Of a stretch of 64,000 nt of DNA, positions 58,181 to 64,000 are shown piece after piece. The stretch is from the NCBI RefSeq assembly GCF_012926505.1, contig NZ_JABBNT010000005.1:62001-126000 (forward strand), in the 5' to 3' direction. The translations under genes were made by a program, and so were the position numbers. The first letter of the stretch is position 1. The number at the start of each line of letters is the position of its first letter. The notes beneath the pieces are model-generated. The model saw only the letters and a list, made by a program, of their open reading frames with translations. It had not been told where the DNA came from and ran no database searches. The stretch comes from Pacificispira spongiicola. GTDB lineage: Bacteria; Pseudomonadota; Alphaproteobacteria; UBA8366; Aestuariispiraceae.

Positions 58181-59626
58181 ATGAAGGAACTCATGGCGAC
58201 AACTTTTGCCGATTTAGGTCTCAGCGATCCGATCCTCCGCGCGATCAGCGATGCGGGCTACGAAACTCCGACTCCCATTCAGGAAAAGGCGATCCCCTAC
58301 GTCCTGATGAATCGCGACATCCTGGGATGCGCGCAAACGGGGACCGGCAAAACCGCTTCCTTCACCCTGCCGATGATCGATATCCTGAGCCAGGGGCGCA
58401 GCCGCGCCCGCATGCCGCGGACCGTCATCCTGGAACCGACGCGCGAATTGGCCGCGCAAGTCGCGGACAATTTCGAGACTTACGGCAAGTACAACAAGCT
58501 GAACATGGCCTTGCTGATCGGCGGCGTTTCCTTTGCCGACCAGGAAGCGAAACTGAATCGCGGCGTGGATGTCCTGATCGCGACGCCGGGCCGACTGATG
58601 GACCATTGCGAACGTGGTAAGGTCATCCTGACAGATACCAAAGTCTTGGTGATCGACGAGGCTGACCGGATGCTCGACATGGGCTTCATCCCCGATGTCG
58701 AAAAGATCGTGTCGCTGATGCCGCCGTTGCGACAGACGCTGATGTTTTCCGCTACCATGCCGCCGGAAATCCGCAGGCTGGCCGCGAAATTCCTGTCCAA
58801 TCCGAAGGAAATCACGGTCTCGCCCCCCGCCAGCACGGCGGACACGATCACCCAATCCGTCATTCGGGTCGATGGCCGCCAGAAGCGGCGCACTCTGTTC
58901 CGGCTGTTGAAAGACGACACAATCACGAACGGTCTGGTCTTCTGCAACCGCAAGCGAGATGTCGCGACCCTGTATCGCGCCCTTGAAGAGGCCGGGTTCT
59001 CTACCGGCGCCCTGCACGGCGACATGGACCAGTACAAGCGCCTGGAATGGCTGGATCGGTTCAAGAAAAACGAGATCACCATTCTGGTATGCTCCGATGT
59101 TGCCGCGCGCGGTCTGGACATCCCGTCGGTCAGCCACGTCTTCAACTATGACGTTCCGACCCATGCGGAAGACTATGTCCATCGGATCGGTCGCACCGGT
59201 CGTGCCGGGCGCAAAGGCGTTTCCATCACCCTCGCCAGCGACGCGGAATCGAAATATCTGGGCTTCATCGAAAAGTTGATCGGCAAGAAGATCCCCGTGA
59301 CGGACAATACCGACGCCAAGGAAGCGCCGGTCGAGACCGATGACACCGGCGTCGAAGCATCCAATGCCGAAGATACCAAGCCCCCCCGGAAGTCGCGGTC
59401 GAAACGCACCGACAAGGCCCCGCGCGAAAACAAAGCGCCGCGTGAAAACGAGGCCCCGCGTCAGGACGCGAAAACCCGCGAGGAAAGCCGTGGCCGCGGC
59501 GGTCGTAAATCCGGCGGTCGGGATCGTGATTCCTATTACGATGTGAACGACGATCCGTTGCCGGATATCAAGGACACGCCTTTCGGTCAGACGGAACAGG
59601 TTCCGGCCTTCCTGCTGCGGCGCTGA
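58181..59626 (+). CDS. DEAD-box ATP-dependent RNA helicase, RhlE-like
   Basis: A 481-residue RNA helicase. Motifs in order: Q motif (TPTPIQEKAIP), Walker A AQTGTGKT at 51-58, PTREL near 86, DEAD-type VIDEAD at 157-162, SAT at 190-192, and HRIGRTGRAG. The C-terminal 100 residues are a low-complexity basic tail with heptad-like repeats APRENK/APRENE/APRQDA and an RGGRKSGGRDRD stretch, likely RNA-binding. An alternative ATG lies five codons in. RhlE-type enzymes help ribosome assembly and RNA decay. Confidence 0.94.
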   Translation: MKELMATTFADLGLSDPILRAISDAGYETPTPIQEKAIPYVLMNRDILGCAQTGTGKTASFTLPMIDILSQGRSRARMPRTVILEPTRELAAQVADNFETYGKYNKLNMALLIGGVSFADQEAKLNRGVDVLIATPGRLMDHCERGKVILTDTKVLVIDEADRMLDMGFIPDVEKIVSLMPPLRQTLMFSATMPPEIRRLAAKFLSNPKEITVSPPASTADTITQSVIRVDGRQKRRTLFRLLKDDTITNGLVFCNRKRDVATLYRALEEAGFSTGALHGDMDQYKRLEWLDRFKKNEITILVCSDVAARGLDIPSVSHVFNYDVPTHAEDYVHRIGRTGRAGRKGVSITLASDAESKYLGFIEKLIGKKIPVTDNTDAKEAPVETDDTGVEASNAEDTKPPRKSRSKRTDKAPRENKAPRENEAPRQDAKTREESRGRGGRKSGGRDRDSYYDVNDDPLPDIKDTPFGQTEQVPAFLLRR

Positions 59627-59736
59627 TCGTCCTTATTCCTAAAATCCCTGCTTTCACTTGCACCTGCCCGTTGGGAGGATGCATTGTTGCGCCTATCAAT
59701 CCGTCCGGTGCCATTCGATAGAGGAGCCAACCCGCC

Positions 59737-59976
59737 ATGCGCACGTTATTCGTCCAGGTTAAATGCGAACTGGGAGATGCTTACAAGACGGCGGCGGAAG
59801 CGATCGAATCGGTGGAGCATGTCTCCGAGGTTTACTCAACCTCTGGCCAATACGACCTTTTGATGAAATGTTACATTCCTGAGGACTTGGATATAGGCCA
59901 TTTCGTGACCGAACAAATTCAACGCCTGCCGGGCGTCCGAGACACGTTCACCACGTTGGCCTTCAAGGCGTTTTAA
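59737..59976 (+). CDS. Stand-alone Lrp/AsnC ligand-binding (RAM) domain protein
   Basis: A 79-residue protein made only of the alpha/beta RAM sandwich of Lrp/AsnC regulators: FVQVKCELGDAYKTAAEAI, then VSEVYSTSGQYDLLMKCYIP, then RLPGVRDTFTTLAFKAF. The DNA-binding helix-turn-helix is missing, as in known stand-alone SraA-type RAM proteins that bind amino acids. Preceded by GATAGAGGAG-like Shine-Dalgarno sequence. The CheZ-like gene follows after 17 bases, so the two are probably co-translated. Confidence 0.9.
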   Translation: MRTLFVQVKCELGDAYKTAAEAIESVEHVSEVYSTSGQYDLLMKCYIPEDLDIGHFVTEQIQRLPGVRDTFTTLAFKAF

Positions 59977-59993
59977 GGTCGGGGAGAGAGTTT

Positions 59994-60551
59994 ATGGGGG
60001 ATCGATTGGGGAATCGTCGTGAATCGGACCGGGAACTGAAGGGCGAAATCATCAGCCTTGTTCAGTATGTGCGGCGCTTTCGCGAAGAAATCGCGCAGAT
60101 GGTCGCGTCCGAAGGCAGTCAGACCCGCTTCGATTCCATGGCGGATCAGTTGGACGCCATCGTCGGCGCGACGGAAGAAGCGACCCATTCGATCCTGGAA
60201 CGGATGGAAGTGGTCGACAACACGGTTGAAGCCCTGCGCGGCGAAGAGGATGCCGATAAACGCGGCGCCTTGTGCGACAAGATCAATGAAGAGACCATGG
60301 CGGCGATCGAAGCCTGCACGTTCCAGGACATTACCGGTCAGCGCGTGACGAAGATCGTGCGGTCGATGAAATTCGTCGAGGAACGGGTCAACCGCATGAT
60401 CGAACTGTGGGGACAGGAAGAAATCAACCGCCTTGCCGGTCAATATGCCGAGGAAAACAAGGTTGAAGGCGATGACGCCCTGTTGAACGGTCCCGCCCTG
60501 CAAAAGGAAGCGTCGATTTCCCAGGATGAAATCGACAAGTTGTTCGATTGA
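59994..60551 (+). CDS. cheZ: CheZ-like protein phosphatase of chemotaxis
   Basis: A 185-residue helical protein. The catalytic CheZ motif is conserved as ACTFQDITGQRVTKIV (about 107-122), containing the Asp and Gln needed to dephosphorylate CheY-P. The C-terminal ten residues, ISQDEIDKLFD, resemble the CheY-binding peptide of CheZ and of FliM. Two long helices before the motif would form the four-helix bundle of the dimer. The gene is away from any che cluster, between a RAM-domain gene and a wall peptidase gene that overlaps its stop by four bases. Confidence 0.88.
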   Translation: MGDRLGNRRESDRELKGEIISLVQYVRRFREEIAQMVASEGSQTRFDSMADQLDAIVGATEEATHSILERMEVVDNTVEALRGEEDADKRGALCDKINEETMAAIEACTFQDITGQRVTKIVRSMKFVEERVNRMIELWGQEEINRLAGQYAEENKVEGDDALLNGPALQKEASISQDEIDKLFD

Positions 60552-61435
60552 CCGGGCCGACCCTTACAGTCGTTGATACGCTGGCCACCGAACCGCCGGA
60601 CCGCCGACGGAACCTTTACCGGTCGGATTTGGCCGACATCAGCCTCAAGGGCCGTGTGACCGCCGATCGCTTTATCGAAGGCACACCGGCGCAAATATGC
60701 CTTCCCGTGGTGCCGGTCCGGCGGGAACCCGATATGGCAATGGCGCGGGAAACCGAATATCTGCAGGGCGAATCCGTCCGGGTATACGACCGGGCGAACG
60801 GCTGGGCTTGGGTCCAATCGCAACGGGACTTGTATACCGGCTATATCGACGAACGGGCCTTGGCGCAGGATCAGCCCTTGCCGACACACCGGGTGTCTGT
60901 CCGCAGCAGCCACCTCTACCCCGCCCCGGACGTAAAGCGTTTTGCAACATCCGCGCTGTCTTTCGGATCTCGCGTGACTGTTGTGGATCGGCAAAACCGC
61001 TGGTCCCGCATCGCCGATGGCCAATGGATTTATTCCGAACATCTGATGCCGGTCGGCACCTATGAATCCGACGCCGTTTCGGTTGCCCAGCGTTTTCTGG
61101 AGGCTCCCTATCTGTGGGGGGGGCGATCCAATCAGGGACTGGATTGTTCCGCCATGGTTCAATTCGCGTTGGAAGCCTGCGGCGTCCCCTGCCCGCGCGA
61201 TACGGACATGCAGGAACGCGAAGTCGGCTATCCCCTATCTGTATCGCACGCGGATCTCCAACGCGGCGACTTGGTTTTTTGGCCCGGCCATGTCGGAATG
61301 ATGGTGAACGAAACTCACGCCATTCACGCCAATGCCACTGATATGGCGGTGCGTATCTGGCCGCTAGATCGAATGGAGGATCACATCCGCCGGGTCGAGA
61401 ATCTGGAAATACGAAGCATCCGTCGGTTAAGATAG
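60548..61435 (+). CDS. NlpC/P60 (C40) peptidase with bacterial SH3 domains
   Basis: A 295-residue peptidase. No ATG is suitable; the frame begins with TTG at 60548, overlapping the CheZ stop in a TTGA arrangement. Residues 50-170 hold two SH3b-like domains (RETEYLQGESVRVYDRANGWAWVQ; FGSRVTVVDRQNRWSRIADGQWIY). The catalytic domain has Cys200 (NQGLDCSAMVQ), His248 (WPGHVGMMV) and His260. This order resembles gamma-D-glutamyl-L-diamino acid endopeptidases that process peptidoglycan peptides. No signal peptide is seen, so it probably acts on recycled muropeptides in the cytosol. Confidence 0.88.
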   Translation: MTGPTLTVVDTLATEPPDRRRNLYRSDLADISLKGRVTADRFIEGTPAQICLPVVPVRREPDMAMARETEYLQGESVRVYDRANGWAWVQSQRDLYTGYIDERALAQDQPLPTHRVSVRSSHLYPAPDVKRFATSALSFGSRVTVVDRQNRWSRIADGQWIYSEHLMPVGTYESDAVSVAQRFLEAPYLWGGRSNQGLDCSAMVQFALEACGVPCPRDTDMQEREVGYPLSVSHADLQRGDLVFWPGHVGMMVNETHAIHANATDMAVRIWPLDRMEDHIRRVENLEIRSIRRLR

Positions 61436-61444
61436 GGGGCAATT

Positions 61445-62224
61445 ATGCCGCGTTTCACGGCCAATCTTTCGATGCTGTTTACCGAACTGCCCATGTTGGA
61501 GCGGTTCTCCGCGGCAAAAGAGGCCGGATTTGACGGCGTTGAAATCCAATTCCCATACGATTTCCCCACCGACGAATTGCAGGATGCCAAGGACCAGTGC
61601 GGCCTCCCCCTCGTTCATATCAATCTGCCGCCGGGCGACTGGCAACGGGGCGATCGGGGAAACGGCGCCCTTCCCGGCCGAGAAGCGGAATTCGAACGCG
61701 GCTTTGCCAAGGCCTTGGAGTATGCGGAGGCGTTGGACTGCCGCAAACTGCATGTCATGGCAGGTGTCGCGCCGATCACGCTGGACGAACGCGTGCATCA
61801 CTCCACGATGGAAGCAAACCTTCGGCGGATTGCCCCGCGAGCGGCAAAGTCCGGTATCCAATTATTGGTGGAGCCGATCAATACCCGCGACATCCCCAAC
61901 TACGTTCTGAACAAGACCGAGCACGCCTTGCGGATCATCGACAATGTTCAGGCATCGAATATCGCCCTTCAACTCGACCTCTATCACCGGCAAATCATGC
62001 AGGGCGATCTGATCGCGACCCTGGAACGATGCATTGACCGGATCGGCCACATTCAGATCGCCGGCGTTCCCGGACGGAACGAGCCGGATACCGGGGAAGT
62101 GAATTACGAACCGGTTCTGAAACGTCTCGACACCCTCGGTTACGACGGCTGGGTAGGGTGCGAATATGTCCCCCGCGACGATACCTGGTCCGGTCTCGGA
62201 TGGATGCAACGGTACAAATCATGA
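61445..62224 (+). CDS. hyi: Hydroxypyruvate isomerase
   Basis: A 259-residue TIM-barrel enzyme of the Hyi/OtnI group that interconverts hydroxypyruvate and tartronate semialdehyde (or a related 2-oxo acid). Start MPRFTANLSMLFTELPMLERF and length (E. coli Hyi 258) fit closely. The two catalytic glutamates are Glu143 (LLVEPINTRD) and Glu240 (VGCEYVPR), with the metal-site DLYHRQIMQGDL between. It begins nine bases after the peptidase stop and its own stop overlaps the HD-protein start (ATGA). No glyoxylate carboligase gene is in view. Confidence 0.93.
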   Translation: MPRFTANLSMLFTELPMLERFSAAKEAGFDGVEIQFPYDFPTDELQDAKDQCGLPLVHINLPPGDWQRGDRGNGALPGREAEFERGFAKALEYAEALDCRKLHVMAGVAPITLDERVHHSTMEANLRRIAPRAAKSGIQLLVEPINTRDIPNYVLNKTEHALRIIDNVQASNIALQLDLYHRQIMQGDLIATLERCIDRIGHIQIAGVPGRNEPDTGEVNYEPVLKRLDTLGYDGWVGCEYVPRDDTWSGLGWMQRYKS

Positions 62225-62832
62225 CGCGCCGCGCAACGGAGCCTAGGGCCTGGCAACGCATGTTGAGCGGCCGCCGCTTGGACCTGCTCAACCCGAGTCC
62301 GGTCGATATCGAAATAGACGATATCGCCCACGGTCTCGCCCGCGTCGCCCGCTGGAACGGCCAGACGACCGGCGACTGGGCGTTTTCCGTCGCCCAGCAT
62401 TGCGTGATGGTGGAGGCGCTGGCGGTGGAAATCGACCCGGGCCTATCGCCGGAAAAGCGGCTGCTGGCGCTGCTGCACGATGCCAGCGAATATGTCGTCG
62501 GAGACATGATATCGCCGTTCAAGAACGCGATCGGTTATAACTACCGCGACCTCGAGGACAGATTGCAGCGCGCGATCCATATCCGGTTCGGATTGCCCCC
62601 AGCAATTCCTCCAACCCTGAAGAAACTGATTAAGAAGGCCGATCTGCATGCCGCCAGGATCGAAGCGACCGGCATCGCCGGCTTTGCGGAGGCGGAAGCC
62701 GTCAAAATCTGGGGGAAGCCACCGAAAGTCCCAGCCAGTGGCCCCTTCGACCCAACCCCAATTCCCCCGACCGAGGCCAAGACCCGTTTCCTTCGGCGCT
62801 TCATTTCCCTAAACACGGCGATGCAGCGGTAA
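62221..62832 (+). CDS. HD-domain phosphohydrolase (YfbR-like)
   Basis: A 203-residue metal-dependent hydrolase. The start at 62221 is set by the ATGA overlap with hyi. HD motifs are His60 (SVAQHCVMV), His86-Asp87 (LLALLHDASEYVVGD), and the downstream helix KKADLHAARIEA with the last metal aspartate. The pattern resembles YfbR-type 5'-deoxynucleotidases and related nucleotide hydrolases; exact substrate unknown. A proline-rich stretch (FDPTPIPPTEAKTRF) closes the protein. The next gene starts after a 106-base gap. Confidence 0.88.
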   Translation: MTRRATEPRAWQRMLSGRRLDLLNPSPVDIEIDDIAHGLARVARWNGQTTGDWAFSVAQHCVMVEALAVEIDPGLSPEKRLLALLHDASEYVVGDMISPFKNAIGYNYRDLEDRLQRAIHIRFGLPPAIPPTLKKLIKKADLHAARIEATGIAGFAEAEAVKIWGKPPKVPASGPFDPTPIPPTEAKTRFLRRFISLNTAMQR

Positions 62833-62938
62833 GCGTCGACTTGTTCCATACAGTCGCCGTTCTCACGACCGGCGGCAGACTGGTTCGGTCCCCTCGTTTC
62901 CGGCAAATTGGCGCCGTGTCGTTTCCAAGGCTATTTCC

Positions 62939-63691
62939 GTGATCGATATCCATACCCTTGAAATGCTTCTGATCGTCGGTGCCGGATTCCTCGCGGGCGG
63001 CATCCTGAAGGGCGCGACCGGCGCGGGTGCGCCGATCATCGTCGTTCCGCTGATGGCCCTGTTCTACGACGTGCCCTTCGCCGTCACCATGTTCGTGATC
63101 CCCAATTTCGTCACCAATATCCGGCAAGCGCAGGTCTACTGGGACCATCGCCTGCCCGGCCGCTTCACCTATGTCTTCGCCTTTGCAGGATTGTTGGGTG
63201 CCGCTTTCGGCACCGTCCTGTTGGCCGTCCTATCCGGGGACAGTCTGCTACTGATCGTCGCGGGAATCGTCTTCGTCTATATCGCCTTCCGTCTCGCCAA
63301 ACCGCATTGGGCCCTGGATCGCGGCATTGCGACCCGCATCAGTTTTCCGGTCGGGGCCTTCGCGGGCATGTTGCAGGGGGCCTGCGGGATTTCCGCGCCG
63401 GTTTCCATCACCTTCATGAACGCGCAACGTCTGAAACGTGAAGAGTTCATCGCCACGATTTCCGTCTTCTTCGCGGCGATGGCGGTGTCGCAGTTCCCCT
63501 TGATGGTCTGGTATGGGTTGATGACCTGGGAACGCTTCATCCTCAGCTTCGTGGCGCTGATCCCGCTGATGGCGGGAATGCCGTTGGGGGCGCGGATCGG
63601 CAAGCGCCTGTCCCGAGAAACCTTCGACCGGATCATCCTGGTCATGCTGGCGGCAATCGGCGTGAAGCTATTGTTCGACTACCTCACCTAA
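62939..63691 (+). CDS. TauE/SafE-family membrane permease
   Basis: A 250-residue protein with about eight hydrophobic helices, typical of the sulfite/sulfonate exporter family. The start region LIVGAGFLAGGILKGATGAGAPIIVVPLM carries the conserved glycine-rich loop of the first repeat, and the second repeat has SFPVGAFAGMLQGACGISAPVSITFM. The start is GTG at 62939. Substrates in the family include sulfite, sulfoacetate and other organic anions; none is specified by context here. It is followed by a terminator. Confidence 0.87.
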   Translation: MIDIHTLEMLLIVGAGFLAGGILKGATGAGAPIIVVPLMALFYDVPFAVTMFVIPNFVTNIRQAQVYWDHRLPGRFTYVFAFAGLLGAAFGTVLLAVLSGDSLLLIVAGIVFVYIAFRLAKPHWALDRGIATRISFPVGAFAGMLQGACGISAPVSITFMNAQRLKREEFIATISVFFAAMAVSQFPLMVWYGLMTWERFILSFVALIPLMAGMPLGARIGKRLSRETFDRIILVMLAAIGVKLLFDYLT

Positions 63692-63726
63692 CCCCCCGAT
63701 CTGACGACGATAGGTTCCGCCAAAGC

Positions 63727-63756
63727 AGGCTATATGAATTTCATATGGCCTGTTTT
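63727..63756 (+). terminator. Intrinsic terminator after the TauE gene
   Basis: AGGCUAUAUG and CAUAUGGCCU form a 10-bp stem (one U-G pair) around an AAUUU loop, followed by GUUUU. It lies 35 bases after the TauE stop and separates this gene cluster from the acyl-CoA dehydrogenase gene. Confidence 0.75.
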
Positions 63757-63820
63757 CCGCCGCATTGGAGTAGTTCTAGCCCCGTTAAAATCAAGAACGG
63801 TGCAGTGACGGAGGACTCCC

Positions 63821-64000
63821 ATGCAGACCAGTGCCCCCAGCGACCACGACGAACTTCGCGATGCGCTGCGCGCTCTCTGCCAGGAATTCCCGAGTGACTA
63901 TCACCGGGAACATGCGTCGAAGGACATCTATCCCGAAGATTTCATCAATGCCCTGACGCGCGACGGCTGGCTAGCCGCGATGATCCCGGAAGAATACGGC
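63821..64000 (+). CDS. Acyl-CoA dehydrogenase, 3' end outside window
   Basis: The first 60 codons of a gene running off the window. The ATG at 63821 follows GGAGGACTCC. The product starts MQTSAPSDHDELRDALRALC and continues to DFINALTRDGWLAAMIPEEYG, which is the N-terminal alpha-helical domain of acyl-CoA dehydrogenases (the GWLA..IPEEYGG signature leading to the flavin domain). The enzyme would oxidise a fatty or branched acyl-CoA with FAD and pass electrons to ETF. Substrate type cannot be judged from this part. Confidence 0.88.
   Translation, partial: MQTSAPSDHDELRDALRALCQEFPSDYHREHASKDIYPEDFINALTRDGWLAAMIPEEYG

Overview
The window reads as a chromosomal segment of a GC-rich alphaproteobacterium, most likely a member of the Rhodospirillales or a close relative. 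The evidence is the unfused nuoA-nuoN complex I operon with separate nuoC and nuoD, the tig-clpP-clpX-lon-hup block, RNase J in place of an RNase E gene here, a CheZ-like phosphatase and a DUF1467 membrane protein. Most genes are housekeeping. No phage, transposase, CRISPR array or rRNA was seen.

Layout. 1-4.1 kb: the end of an MlaC-like lipid-binding protein, a Sel1-repeat protein, a PAS-type sensor fragment and prfC. 4.3-7.6 kb: a plus-strand run of an EamA exporter, an Ldh2/DpkA-type dehydrogenase and an arylformamidase-like hydrolase with an unusual N-terminal extension, followed by what looks like a broken third enzyme gene. 7.6-9.4 kb: a marR / doxX-gst cassette with different leucine codon use and a clear divergent control region, probably acquired. 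9.4-28.4 kb: minus strand, tag, then one very long unit nuoABCDEFGHIJKLMN-birA-coaX-rnj-mce-DUF1467 with many overlapping stops and starts. 28.7-30.1 kb: tRNA-Asp, an orphan AT-richer gene, tRNA-Val. 30.2-37.6 kb: hup, lon, clpX, clpP, tig, tRNA-Leu, with three strong intrinsic terminators and a heat-shock-like promoter before lon.

37.7-42.6 kb: a small unknown protein, the NAD(P)H-hydrate repair enzyme Nnr, a lipoprotein, MnmC and tRNA-His. 42.9-48.6 kb: a class III adenylate cyclase, then an EamA exporter, LysR regulator, class I aminotransferase and APC permease that may form an amino-acid module. 48.7-57.4 kb: a chemoreceptor, uvrA, a rhodanese, an acyl-CoA thioesterase, parE and a second lipoprotein that appears to be a paralogue of the first. 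57.4-64 kb: an isochorismatase-type hydrolase, a DEAD-box helicase, then a plus-strand chain RAM-domain protein - CheZ - NlpC/P60 peptidase - hydroxypyruvate isomerase - HD hydrolase - TauE exporter, a terminator, and the start of an acyl-CoA dehydrogenase.

The best candidates for undescribed biology are the formamidase fusion next to the DpkA-like imine reductase (4.3-7.6 kb), the pair of unlinked lipoprotein paralogues with a shared C-x5-SP-x12/13-C signature, and the orphan gene between two tRNAs. All functional statements rest on reading motifs by eye; no database search was possible.
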